NCBI RefSeq assembly: GCF_030732225.1
Contig: NZ_CP132230.1
Location: 1,516,001 to 1,580,000, forward strand
Source of the DNA: Streptococcus iniae
Lineage (GTDB): Bacteria; Bacillota; Bacilli; Lactobacillales; Streptococcaceae
DNA: 64,000 nt
Direction: 5' to 3'
Both the position numbers and the translations under genes were made by a program. Below, in pieces: positions 26,017-34,529 of the stretch. A model generated the notes under the pieces. That model did no database searches. It had not been told where the DNA came from and saw nothing but the letters and a program-made list of their open reading frames with translations. How positions within the stretch are numbered: position 1 is the first letter of the stretch; every line of letters begins with the position of its first letter.

Positions 26017-26780
26017 TAGGCTTCACCTCCGAGATAGGCTTCAATAACCCGTTTATTTGTTTTAATTTCATTAGGAGTGCCATGTGCAATGAGACGACCA
26101 TATTCTAGAACATAAATGCGTTCTGTCACTTCCATAACAAGACTCATATCATGTTCAATCAAAATAATGGTAATACCAAAATCAGTTTTAATTTGCCTAA
26201 TAAGACTGGTTAGTTCTGCTGTTTCTTGTGGATTCATACCTGCTGCAGGCTCATCTAAAAAGAGAATTTTGGGCTTTGTTGCAAGCGCTCGGACGATTTC
26301 TAAACGTCGTTGTTTGCCGTATGGTAGATTTTTAGCTAAAGTTTCTGCTTCCTGTTCTAAATCAAAAATCGCTAAAAGTTCCAAGGCTTTTTCTTTTAAA
26401 TGGGCTTCGCTTTGATAAAATTTTGGCAAGCGTAAGAGACTGGCTAAGAGATGAGATTTCCCTTGATTGGCTAAGCCTATTAATACATTATCCAAGACAG
26501 TCATGTTTTTAAATAAACGGATATTCTGGAAGGTTCTTGATAACCCTAATGATGCAATTTTATAGGGTGTTTTGCCATTTAAGACAGTCCCATCAAGCGT
26601 AACAGTCCCATCACTTGGCACATATACCCCTGTCAATAGATTAAAAAGGGTTGTTTTTCCTGCTCCATTTGGCCCAATAAGCCCCACTAGTTCCCCTTCA
26701 TGCAATTCCATAGTGACATTACCAACTGCTGTCAGCCCACCAAAATTTTTGGTTAATTGTTTAACTTCAAGAAGTGCCAT
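26016..26780 (-). CDS. livG: Branched-chain amino acid ABC transporter ATPase LivG
   Basis: 254 residues. Walker A GPNGAGKTT, the LivG-type signature LPYGKQRRLEIVRALA and Walker B LFLDEPAAGMNP. It sits between livM (adjacent, no gap) and livF (one-base overlap). Confidence 0.95.
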   Translation of the reverse strand: MALLEVKQLTKNFGGLTAVGNVTMELHEGELVGLIGPNGAGKTTLFNLLTGVYVPSDGTVTLDGTVLNGKTPYKIASLGLSRTFQNIRLFKNMTVLDNVLIGLANQGKSHLLASLLRLPKFYQSEAHLKEKALELLAIFDLEQEAETLAKNLPYGKQRRLEIVRALATKPKILFLDEPAAGMNPQETAELTSLIRQIKTDFGITIILIEHDMSLVMEVTERIYVLEYGRLIAHGTPNEIKTNKRVIEAYLGGEA

Positions 26781-27737
26781 CTATTTGCCCTCCTTAACTT
26801 TCTTTGCAAAATACTTGCTAAAACTCAATTCACGTGTGCCTAATAAGCCACCTGGTTTGAAAACCATAACTAAAATTAAGGCTAGAGAATAAATAATCAT
26901 CCGAACATCAGAGAAATTCTGAAGGAACATATTTAAAGCACCTAAAACAATTGCTGCAACAATTGTACCTGTCATTGAGCCAAGACCACCCAAAACAGCA
27001 ATGATAAGGTAATCAATAGAACGCATGATTGTAAAATCTTTTGGCACAACAGTTCCGATATAACCAACGTAGAGTGATCCAGCAATGCTTGCTGACATAG
27101 CAGCTACAGCAAAAGTAAATACTTTAACTTTTGTTGTATCCACACCCATAGATTCAGCTGCAATTTCATCTTCACGAACAGAAATAATTTGACGGCCAAT
27201 TGAAGAACGGATGATATTCAAGAGAAGAACCGCAATAATAACTACAAAAAGAAATACTGTTGACCAAGTGGTATAGGGTAAAACTCCTGTCAAACCTGCT
27301 GCACCATTAGTAAGGTCACCACCATTAATAATGGCTATTCTAATGATCTCAGCAACCCCAAGTGTTGCAATTGCAAGGTAATCTCCTTTTAGACGTAAGG
27401 TTGGAAAACCAACAAGAACAGCAATAACGCCAGCTACTAATGCTCCAATAAGCATTGACAAGTAAAAAACAAAGTAAGTGGGCATTTGACTGGTCAAAAT
27501 GGCTGTTGCATAAGCTCCAATTGCCATAAATCCAGCTTGTCCCAAAGGAAATTGTCCTGAGAAGCCAAGAACAAGATTTGTTCCCATAGCCATAATAATA
27601 GAAATACCAATTCCCATTAGAATTTGAACATAATAAGGACCCAATGTTCCAGAGCCAATCAATACACTTAGAACAAGGTAACTAAGAACAATAATAGTAA
27701 GCCATGCTAAAATGGATTTTAAATGTTGTTTCATCAC
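26781..27737 (-). CDS. livM: Branched-chain amino acid ABC transporter permease LivM
   Basis: 318 residues with about eight to ten transmembrane segments. Family motifs are NLVLGFSGQFPLGQAGFMAIG, LRLKGDYLAIATLG and REDEIAAESMGVD. It forms the inner-membrane channel with LivH. Confidence 0.95.
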   Translation of the reverse strand: MMKQHLKSILAWLTIIVLSYLVLSVLIGSGTLGPYYVQILMGIGISIIMAMGTNLVLGFSGQFPLGQAGFMAIGAYATAILTSQMPTYFVFYLSMLIGALVAGVIAVLVGFPTLRLKGDYLAIATLGVAEIIRIAIINGGDLTNGAAGLTGVLPYTTWSTVFLFVVIIAVLLLNIIRSSIGRQIISVREDEIAAESMGVDTTKVKVFTFAVAAMSASIAGSLYVGYIGTVVPKDFTIMRSIDYLIIAVLGGLGSMTGTIVAAIVLGALNMFLQNFSDVRMIIYSLALILVMVFKPGGLLGTRELSFSKYFAKKVKEGK

Positions 27738-28607
27738 TTACACCTTCTCCTTCACATTTTTACCTAATAGCCCAGCTGGTCTAATCAATAAAATAATAAT
27801 CAACACAGCATATACAACGGCATCCCGATAGCTTGATAAACCAATGGACACCGAAAAAGTTTCCAAAAGTCCAATGATAAAACCACCTAGAGCCGCCCCT
27901 GGAATAATCCCAATGCCACCTAAAACTGCCGCAACAAAGGCTTTAATACCAGGTGTCATCCCCATTAGCGGATTAATTGTATTGTAATACAAGCCAATCA
28001 AAACCCCAGCAGCACCAGCTAAGGCAGAGCCCAATGCAAAGGTGAAGCTGATAGTGGAATTAACATTAATTCCCATAAGTTGTGCAGCATCACTATCAAC
28101 TGAAACGGCACGCATAGCCTTACCCATTTTTGTTTTCTTCACAATAAACTGCAAAGCTAACATTAACGTAATAGCAATAACTAAAATAATGATTTGAACA
28201 TTTGTCACACTAACTGGACCAAGAGAGTATTTAACGATTTTCAAGGCTTGCGGAAAGGCACGAGCTTCTGCACCAACAAAATAAACCATGGTGTATTCTA
28301 GTAAGAAGGATACCCCTATAGCGGTAATTAGTGCAGCTATCCGGGTGGAATTGCGCAAGGGCCGGTAGGCTAAAAATTCAATGAGTACACCTAGACTTGA
28401 CGTGATTAACATGGTCAAAACAAGGGCTACAAAAATATTTAAATGAAAAGCATTAATAAGGTAATAGCCTATAAAAGCACCCATCATGTATAAGTCACCA
28501 TGAGCAAAATTGATTAATCGGATAATACCATAAACCATCGTATAACCTAATGCCAATAAAGCATAGACACTACCTAATATAAGTCCATTTACAAGTTGTT
28601 GGAGCAT
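27738..28607 (-). CDS. livH: Branched-chain amino acid ABC transporter permease LivH
   Basis: About 289 residues from ATG 28607 (MLQQLVNGLILGSVYALLAL). The longer frame to 28658 would read through an intercistronic hairpin and lacks family similarity. Motifs are LGYTMVYGIIRLINFAHGD, AVSVDSDAAQLMGIN and AFVAAVLGGIGIIPGAALGG. It lies immediately before livM. Confidence 0.94.
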   Translation of the reverse strand: MLQQLVNGLILGSVYALLALGYTMVYGIIRLINFAHGDLYMMGAFIGYYLINAFHLNIFVALVLTMLITSSLGVLIEFLAYRPLRNSTRIAALITAIGVSFLLEYTMVYFVGAEARAFPQALKIVKYSLGPVSVTNVQIIILVIAITLMLALQFIVKKTKMGKAMRAVSVDSDAAQLMGINVNSTISFTFALGSALAGAAGVLIGLYYNTINPLMGMTPGIKAFVAAVLGGIGIIPGAALGGFIIGLLETFSVSIGLSSYRDAVVYAVLIIILLIRPAGLLGKNVKEKV

Positions 28608-28635
28608 ATGATTACCAAACTTTCTAACATAACAA

Positions 28636-28659
28636 TATGGGGAGGCTTGGCTCCCCATA
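28636..28659 (-). other. Intercistronic hairpin between livJ and livH
   Basis: TATGGGGAG and CTCCCCATA form a perfect 9-bp stem around six bases. No T tract follows, so it is more likely an RNA-stabilising element protecting the livJ 3' end than a terminator. Confidence 0.7.
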
Positions 28660-28666
28660 CTTTTTC

Positions 28667-29839
28667 TTAGTCAGCTTTAACTGTAGTTGCAGAAGACTCT
28701 TTTCCTTCTGTTAATCCGACTACAGAAACTGATTTCACTGGATTGTGTTTTTTATCAATTGTCATTGTACCTGTAACCCCTTCAAAATCTTTTAATTTTG
28801 AAAGATTTTTTGACAGGTCAACAGATGTCTTAGCATCCTTTGCAGCATCCGCAGCCATGTAGACGGAATCGTAAGCTAAAGCTGCAAACATTGATGGTTC
28901 TGCACCATATTTAGCCTTATAAGCTTGACTAAATTGTTTTGCCTTATCAGAGCTTGATGCTGAGAATCCTGAGATGTAATAAACATTGTTGACATTTGAA
29001 CTTCCTGCAAGTTCAACTAATTTACTATCTGCAAAGCCATCTGGTCCTACAATCGGTGCAGTAATGCCCATTTCACGGGCTTGTTTGATGATTGTCCCAG
29101 TTTCTTGATAGTAGCCTGGCATGATAATAGCATCATATTCCTTAGACTTCATTTTTGTTAAAGCTGATTGAAAATCAGTATCTCCTGATTGGAAAGTTGC
29201 TTCACTAACAATTGTGTCTTTATAAACTTTTTTGAATCGTTTTGCTATCCCTTTGGCATAGTCACTTGAGTTGTCATAAAAGAGGACAACTTTTTTAGCT
29301 TTCAAATGATCAGTGGCATATTTTGCCAGAACATCACCTTGATAACTATCAATAAAGGTTGTTCTATAAACATAGGGATTGGTTTTACCGTCACTAGTTA
29401 GTGTTAGGTTATCTTGAGTTCCAGATGGTGTGATTAACGGAACAGCTGCTTTACTCGCATTTGGTGACGCTGCTGCTGTTGCCCCTGATGTCGCAGGCCC
29501 TACAATCACATTAACATTACTTTCTGTAGCAAGACTTGTTGTAACTGTAGCTGCTTCAGAGTTGTCAGACTTGTTATCTTTAGAAACAACTTCTAGTTTT
29601 TTCCCAGAAACACCACCTTTTTTATTGATTTCCTCAACAGCCAGCTTTGCCCCTTTTTCCTCAGCACTTCCATAAGCTGAGACACCACCTGTTAATTCTA
29701 AATTAAGTCCAACCTTTACAGTTTTCCCAACTTCGGTTCCCTTTTCAGCACTAGCATTGCTAGTTGGCGCTGCACTACAAGCAGCTAAGGTAACTGTTGA
29801 CATTAATGCTAAGCCTGATAATAACATTTTTTTAGTCAT
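28667..29839 (-). CDS. livJ: Branched-chain amino acid-binding lipoprotein LivJ
   Basis: About 390 residues from ATG 29839, which has GGGAG seven bases upstream; the open frame to 29878 is not needed. The lipoprotein signal ends in TVTLAACSA with the lipidated Cys near residue 20. The body has the periplasmic-binding type I pattern (VKVGLNLELTGGVSAYGSAE, GPATSGATAAASPNASKA, ALAYDSVYMAADAAK). It captures Leu, Ile or Val for LivHMGF. The promoter carries a CodY-like box. Confidence 0.94.
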   Translation of the reverse strand: MTKKMLLSGLALMSTVTLAACSAAPTSNASAEKGTEVGKTVKVGLNLELTGGVSAYGSAEEKGAKLAVEEINKKGGVSGKKLEVVSKDNKSDNSEAATVTTSLATESNVNVIVGPATSGATAAASPNASKAAVPLITPSGTQDNLTLTSDGKTNPYVYRTTFIDSYQGDVLAKYATDHLKAKKVVLFYDNSSDYAKGIAKRFKKVYKDTIVSEATFQSGDTDFQSALTKMKSKEYDAIIMPGYYQETGTIIKQAREMGITAPIVGPDGFADSKLVELAGSSNVNNVYYISGFSASSSDKAKQFSQAYKAKYGAEPSMFAALAYDSVYMAADAAKDAKTSVDLSKNLSKLKDFEGVTGTMTIDKKHNPVKSVSVVGLTEGKESSATTVKAD

Positions 29840-29881
29840 AAATTTTCTCCCTAGTAAAATCGTTTTTTTGCTATGCATTTA

Positions 29882-29910
29882 AGAATACAGAATTATCAGA
29901 AAATTGTCAA
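29882..29910 (-). promoter_or_regulatory. Promoter of the liv operon
   Basis: TTGACA (29910-29905), a 17-bp spacer and TATTCT (29887-29882) on the minus strand, 43 bases before the livJ start. Confidence 0.8.
29891..29905. promoter_or_regulatory. CodY box in the livJ promoter spacer
   Basis: On the minus strand AATTTTCTGATAATT differs by one base from the CodY consensus AATTTTCWGAAAATT. It fills the spacer between -35 and -10, so binding would exclude RNA polymerase. Confidence 0.75.
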
Positions 29911-29935
29911 TAGTTTTTATTTTTTATTTTTTAAA

Positions 29936-29969
29936 ATAAAAAAAGGCTCAAAACAATCGTTTCAAGCCT
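29936..29969 (-). terminator. Terminator of the ylbF-ylbG operon
   Basis: On the minus strand AGGCTTGAAAC pairs with GTTTTGAGCCT (one G-U) around GATT and is followed by TTTTTT. Confidence 0.88.
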
Positions 29970-29977
29970 CACTTTTA

Positions 29978-30256
29978 TTAAATTGTCTCTGAAACTAACT
30001 CACTTTCTTGTCTATGCAAGTTACCCACAAATTGGTGGTCAATGCGATCAAATTCAGAAATTGAAACTTCTTTGATAAATTTTAATTTTTGAATTTCTGA
30101 AACTTTGTCCTCTACATCTTCTTTGTTAACGTAGAGCACTAAAAATCTAGATTTTTTAGAATGGTAATATAAATCACCATATTTCAATAATTTTCTAGCA
30201 TCACGATTATAATATAAATAGACAGTAAGGCCTACTCGATGTTGTCTTGTAAACAT
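29978..30256 (-). CDS. ylbG: YlbG/DUF2129 family protein
   Basis: 92 residues with [20 protein letters not shown] and [18 protein letters not shown], matching the small YlbG family of unknown function. The start overlaps the YlbF-like gene by 25 bases, and AAAGGATG lies before the ATG. The ylbF-ylbG pairing is the same as in B. subtilis. Confidence 0.88.
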   Translation of the reverse strand: MFTRQHRVGLTVYLYYNRDARKLLKYGDLYYHSKKSRFLVLYVNKEDVEDKVSEIQKLKFIKEVSISEFDRIDHQFVGNLHRQESELVSETI

Positions 30257-30702
30257 GGGTCATCCTTTTCTTTGATATTTTGATAAGGCCCTTTATGGGG
30301 ACTTTCTTTTTTTGCAGCTAATGGCAATCCTGTGTCAACAAAAATTGTTGGAGAAATGGCTTCAGCAATTGCTACTGAAACATGTGCTAGGATTTTTTGA
30401 AGGTCCACTTCTGCATACCTTAAGGCCATGATTTTAGCATTCAAGTCTAATTGTCTTTTTTTCAAAAGCAGTTCCTTTTTCAAGGCTTTTACTTCTGGTC
30501 GAAAAGAAGCAAAGGCAATCTCCTTATCGTAAGTTTCTTTTAGTTGCCTAAAAAAAGCCAAATCTGCCTGCAAATTACTATCTTCTTTGACCACATTTCT
30601 CAGTTGACAATAGTTTTTGTATTCTTTGGTTTGCTTAATATCATTAACCAATTGGTCGATAGCGTCTTCAATAGCTAACAAGTCTTCATTAATGACTAAC
30701 AT
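30232..30702 (-). CDS. ylbF: YlbF-family protein (Y-complex subunit)
   Basis: About 156 residues from ATG 30702 ([16 protein letters not shown]). It is helical, with [15 protein letters not shown] and [17 protein letters not shown], typical of the YlbF/YmcA family. The C-terminal 40 residues are divergent and end in a polar tail. The frame can start at 30726, but that would place the -10 box TATAAT inside the coding sequence. The ATG lies only six bases after TGGTATAAT, suggesting a leaderless transcript. In B. subtilis YlbF works with YaaT and YmcA on RNase Y. Confidence 0.85.
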   Translation of the reverse strand: MLVINEDLLAIEDAIDQLVNDIKQTKEYKNYCQLRNVVKEDSNLQADLAFFRQLKETYDKEIAFASFRPEVKALKKELLLKKRQLDLNAKIMALRYAEVDLQKILAHVSVAIAEAISPTIFVDTGLPLAAKKESPHKGPYQNIKEKDDPCLQDNIE

Positions 30703-30717
30703 ATTTTGATTATACCA
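30703..30717 (-). promoter_or_regulatory. Extended -10 promoter directly before ylbF
   Basis: TGGTATAAT on the minus strand ends six bases before ATG 30702, so the transcription start would fall at or next to the start codon. Confidence 0.55.
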
Positions 30718-30830
30718 TAAAACCATAACATTTAAAGAAGAAAGCCACTAATTTCAAAGCTTTGCCACTGCTAATAAGTGGTCTAGCTAAAAACGATCCT
30801 TATCCTATAAACGCTCATTAAGAAAAAGAA

Positions 30831-31076
30831 TTATCTCTTTAGGCTATCGCTTAGTAACTTATTGTGAGCATTTAACTCTTGCAGAAGCTCCTCTTCTGAT
30901 AATTCATTTGGTTTAGATAGAATTTCTTTTCCCGATTGAAGGGCTTGTGACTCATTAACTTGCTTACTAGAGGAGTAATGACATGAAACAGTTAAATCTT
31001 TGTGACTATTTTTTCTTGGCTCAAGTGACGCTTCAACTTCTTTATAGATGGTAGCTAACTTCCTTAATATTGTCAT
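30831..31076 (-). CDS. Small hypothetical protein, 81 aa
   Basis: Charged, mostly helical 81-residue product with no motif that I recognise; the C-terminus (ELSEEELLQELNAHNKLLSD) looks like a short coiled coil. The ATG at 31076 has no well-spaced ribosome site. An AAAGGA lies at the ideal distance for an in-frame ATG nine bases further up, but that ATG is followed at once by TAA. It lies between clpP and ylbF on the same strand. Probably a real gene, function unknown. Confidence 0.55.
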   Translation of the reverse strand: MTILRKLATIYKEVEASLEPRKNSHKDLTVSCHYSSSKQVNESQALQSGKEILSKPNELSEEELLQELNAHNKLLSDSLKR

Positions 31077-31148
31077 ATTTTACATACTAATTGTCCTTTC
31101 AAAAACCATTATACAATAAAATAGGACTATAACATCTGTCTTATAAAT

Positions 31149-31181
31149 ACAAAAACTCCAAGTTTTTGAACTTGAAGTTTT
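31149..31181 (-). terminator. Terminator of clpP
   Basis: On the minus strand AAAACTTCAAG pairs with CTTGGAGTTTT (one G-U) and is followed by a T residue run into TGTA. It starts 17 bases after the clpP stop. Confidence 0.75.
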
Positions 31182-31197
31182 CAGCTGTTTTTTGGCT

Positions 31198-31788
31198 TTA
31201 CTTAAGTTTGTTATTTTCCATAATTTCATCAATGAAGCCATATTTTAGTGTTTCTTCTGCACTCATCCAATAATCACGTTCTGCATCTTTATGAACTTGT
31301 TTAATGGTTTTTCCACTATTTTTTGCCAATATTTTTTCAAGAGTGTGACGTGTTTTTAAGAGATGTTCAGCAGCAATTGCCATATCTGATTGCTGCGTAC
31401 CACCACCTGTACCACCCATTGGTTGGTGAATCATGTATTCAGCATTTGGCAACATGAACCGTTTCCCTTTAGTCCCTGATGAGGCAATGATTGTTCCCAT
31501 GGAAGCAGCCATTCCCATGACAATTGTTTGAACATCAGATTTAATAAAGTTCATTGTATCAACAATGGCTAAACCAGCAGAAACGGAACCACCTGGGGTA
31601 TTAACATAAAGATAAATATCTTTAGTGTGATCTTGTGCATCCAAAAAAAGCAACTGTGCAATGACAGAGTTAGCCATATTGTCTTCGACCGGACCAGTTA
31701 ACATGATGATCCGATCTTTTAGTAAACGAGAGTAAATATCGTAAGAACGCTCCCCACGACTTGTTTGTTCAATAACTACAGGAATCAT
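31198..31788 (-). CDS. clpP: ATP-dependent Clp protease proteolytic subunit
   Basis: 196 residues from ATG 31788 ([20 protein letters not shown]), which has GGAGA five bases upstream; ATG 31800 is less likely because the ribosome site lies inside that extension. The catalytic Ser is in GMAASMG, His in [12 protein letters not shown] and Asp in [10 protein letters not shown]. It forms the tetradecameric barrel that degrades substrates delivered by Clp ATPases. A CtsR box upstream points to heat-shock control. Confidence 0.96.
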   Translation of the reverse strand: MIPVVIEQTSRGERSYDIYSRLLKDRIIMLTGPVEDNMANSVIAQLLFLDAQDHTKDIYLYVNTPGGSVSAGLAIVDTMNFIKSDVQTIVMGMAASMGTIIASSGTKGKRFMLPNAEYMIHQPMGGTGGGTQQSDMAIAAEHLLKTRHTLEKILAKNSGKTIKQVHKDAERDYWMSAEETLKYGFIDEIMENNKLK

Positions 31789-31869
31789 AGTATTCTCCAT
31801 TCTAGTATCTACTGATTTCTTTCAAAAAATCAGAAAATCTTTTTGTGATTGTTTTTATTATAATCATTT

Positions 31870-31886
31870 GGTCAATAAAGGTCAAA
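31870..31886. promoter_or_regulatory. CtsR heptad-repeat operator upstream of clpP
   Basis: GGTCAATAAAGGTCAAA matches the CtsR consensus RGTCAAANANRGTCAAA with one mismatch. It lies about 80 bases before the clpP ATG, next to a minus-strand TATAAT near 31855-31862. Confidence 0.85.
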
Positions 31887-31900
31887 TAATAAACTTACTT

Positions 31901-31930
31901 CCAAAAAACTTTCCAGATAAACTAGAAAGT
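31901..31930 (-). terminator. Terminator of upp
   Basis: On the minus strand ACTTTCTAG pairs with CTGGAAAGT (one G-U) around TTTAT, followed by TTTTTGG. It lies about 85 bases after the upp stop. Confidence 0.75.
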
Positions 31931-32015
31931 CTTTTATATCATGTTCAAAAATGCCAGCCTCTATCTTATAAGTTCTTTATTTCTATATAGGACAGACCAT
32001 TCAGACATTAATTTC

Positions 32016-32645
32016 TTATTTTGTACCAAACAAACGGTCACCAGCATCTCCAAGACCTGGGACAATGTAGCCATGTTCATTTAATTTTTCATCCAATGCA
32101 GCAGTATAAATGTCAACATCTGGATGGGCTTCTTCAAGTTTTTTAACCCCTTCTGGAGCAGCAACAAGGCAGACAAATTTGATGTTTGCCGCACCACGTT
32201 TTTTAAGAGAATCTACAGCAAGAATAGCTGAGCCACCTGTAGCTAACATTGGGTCAACAACAAAAATTTGGCGTTGGTCAATATCTTCAGGCAATTTGAC
32301 CAAATATTCTACTGGCTCAAAAGTTTCTTCATCACGGTACATCCCGATATGACCAACTTTCGCAGCTGGAACTAAACTAAGAAAACCATCAACCATCCCA
32401 ATACCTGCACGTAGGATTGGCACGATAGCTAATTTTTTACCAGCTAATTGTTTTTGAACAGTTCTTGCAACCGGTGTTTGGATTTCCACGTCTTCAAGAG
32501 GAAGATCACGTGAGACTTCATACCCCATTAACATTGCAATTTCATTGACAAGTTCACGAAAATCTTTTGTTGACGTATCTTGACGACGCAAGATAGACAA
32601 TTTATGCTGAATAAGTGGGTGCGACAAAACTTGTAATTTTCCCAT
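32016..32645 (-). CDS. upp: Uracil phosphoribosyltransferase
   Basis: 209 residues from ATG 32645 ([20 protein letters not shown]), with AAGGAAG upstream; the frame open to 32699 is an artefact. The PRPP-binding loop is [11 protein letters not shown], and the C-terminal uracil-binding region is [18 protein letters not shown]. It salvages uracil to UMP. Confidence 0.96.
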   Translation of the reverse strand: MGKLQVLSHPLIQHKLSILRRQDTSTKDFRELVNEIAMLMGYEVSRDLPLEDVEIQTPVARTVQKQLAGKKLAIVPILRAGIGMVDGFLSLVPAAKVGHIGMYRDEETFEPVEYLVKLPEDIDQRQIFVVDPMLATGGSAILAVDSLKKRGAANIKFVCLVAAPEGVKKLEEAHPDVDIYTAALDEKLNEHGYIVPGLGDAGDRLFGTK

Positions 32646-32762
32646 GTTGATGTACTTCCTTCTTATTTTTTTCACTTTTACCATTATAGCAAAAAACACT
32701 TGGAATTGCTTAAAAAATTATCAGAAATAAGAAGATATTTTGCATTTTAGCATCCTCAACTG

Positions 32763-32788
32763 AAAAAGCCTATTCATTAGAATAGACT
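32763..32788 (-). terminator. Terminator of the MurJ-like gene
   Basis: On the minus strand AGTCTATTC pairs with GAATAGGCT (one G-U) around TAAT, followed by TTTTT. The stop codon lies just before it. Confidence 0.82.
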
Positions 32789-32789
32789 C

Positions 32790-34442
32790 CTATTTTTTGA
32801 TACCATGTGACAGTCCTAAGCGACGACGTAATGACTGAGCTCTTCTTACCCCAATTAATTTATCTAATTGATGGGTTAGTAATGCCAGATAGCCATAAAC
32901 CACAAAACCAATGAGACCAACAATTAGTAAGTAAAGTAAACTGGTGCTACGACCTGTCGGTTGTAGAATAAAAGACAAGCCCCAACTCGAAAGGGCAACA
33001 ACAACTGCCATAATCGTTGTTAAAATAGCAATGAGTAAAATCTGTTTATACAACAACTGTCTATTGAAACGGGTCACTTCATGAAGACGACGGTACATTA
33101 AGACAATAGGAAGCAGTAAACCAAAGGTTGTTGCCAGCAAAGGACCATAAGCATGAAACACATATATCGCTGGAATTTGTAAAACAAGCTTGGTCACAAT
33201 CCCATAGGCAAAGTAACGCATGGCAGCACGATTTTCAAAAAGTGCTTGAAGCATCGGTGCTAATAAGGCATATAGGGCTAATAAAATGGTCTGTACTAAA
33301 ACAACCCTAAACAAGTGTATAGCTTCAAGCTCACTGGCTCCATAAAAGACGGTATACAAAGGTTTTGCAAGAATAACGGCACCTACTAAGGCTGGCATTA
33401 AAAACATGAGCAGCATGACAATATTGTTAATAATTAATTTCGCTGCTGCTCGCATATCTTTTTTAACATAATTTTCCGTCAGTAGTGCAATACCTACTCC
33501 ACCAATTGAAGCAGCCACTGCAATTAGAATCATTGTGATTTTAGCCGGATTGGCATTAAAATAGCCAAAAAGCACTAATAATTGATCCTTAGTATAATCT
33601 GTAAAGACTAGCATCGCATTGCTAAATGTCCACTGATCAATTAATTGAAAAGCTTGAATGGCGCTTCCAATGACAATAAAGGGGATTGATTCTTTTATGG
33701 TTTCAAACAATAGACCTTTGGCATCAATCGGAATATCTAATTGCGGTTTTGACAAAATAGCTTTCAGTAGACCTTGCTTACCTAAATAATAAATAAGTAC
33801 AGCCATACTTGCAAGCATACCAATAAAAGCGGCAAAGGTTGATTGAGTAACAGCTTCAACAACATTTCCTGACCCCATTTTCATAATTAAGAAAGTTGTT
33901 AGTAACATCCAAATCACTCGAACCAATTGTTCAGCCATTTGACTTAAGGCATAAGGTTTGATGTTGTTATGGCCTTGAAAAATCCCCCGAACAACACTCA
34001 TCACCGGAAATACTAGAACTGCCAAAGACAGACTATGCATTATTGGAATAAGTTCCTTATCACTCCCTGACATGGTTGCAAATACTGGTGCCGTTACAAA
34101 CATAATAGCTGAAAAAACAATCCCTAAGACCACCATTAATTTCAAGGTGGTTCGCATAAGTTGGTAACTATGTTCTCGTTGCTCCAAAGAATTGTATTTA
34201 GCAATTTGCTTTGCGATGGCAACATTCAATCCAGTTGTTGAAATCAATAAAAAATAGGCATAAACATTATACCCCATATTAAAGAGTGCATTAGCTTTAG
34301 TGGCATGTTCTCCCATCCAAATTAACCAAGGAATGATGTAAACAACACCGAGTAGGCGACTAATAAAATTACTAGCCGTTGACCACGCCGTTCCTCTAAG
34401 CATTAATTGTTCTTGAGATAATTCTGATTTATTTTTTTCCAT
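32790..34442 (-). CDS. ytgP: MurJ/YtgP-like lipid II flippase (MOP superfamily)
   Basis: 550 residues with about 14 hydrophobic segments. The N-terminal region LRGTAWSTASNFISRLLGVVYIIPWL and the FQGHNNIKPYALSQMAEQLVR motif fit the YtgP branch of the polysaccharide/lipid exporters. The S. pyogenes YtgP protein is known to replace E. coli MurJ, which flips lipid II. It diverges from murE with an 87-bp gap, linking it to peptidoglycan synthesis. Confidence 0.9.
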   Translation of the reverse strand: MEKNKSELSQEQLMLRGTAWSTASNFISRLLGVVYIIPWLIWMGEHATKANALFNMGYNVYAYFLLISTTGLNVAIAKQIAKYNSLEQREHSYQLMRTTLKLMVVLGIVFSAIMFVTAPVFATMSGSDKELIPIMHSLSLAVLVFPVMSVVRGIFQGHNNIKPYALSQMAEQLVRVIWMLLTTFLIMKMGSGNVVEAVTQSTFAAFIGMLASMAVLIYYLGKQGLLKAILSKPQLDIPIDAKGLLFETIKESIPFIVIGSAIQAFQLIDQWTFSNAMLVFTDYTKDQLLVLFGYFNANPAKITMILIAVAASIGGVGIALLTENYVKKDMRAAAKLIINNIVMLLMFLMPALVGAVILAKPLYTVFYGASELEAIHLFRVVLVQTILLALYALLAPMLQALFENRAAMRYFAYGIVTKLVLQIPAIYVFHAYGPLLATTFGLLLPIVLMYRRLHEVTRFNRQLLYKQILLIAILTTIMAVVVALSSWGLSFILQPTGRSTSLLYLLIVGLIGFVVYGYLALLTHQLDKLIGVRRAQSLRRRLGLSHGIKK

Positions 34443-34529
34443 ATCGTATCTTTCTAAAATGTCATAATGCCATTATAAACTTTTGCATGATACTTGTAAA
34501 TCGTCAACATAAGAGATAAAATAAGTAAT

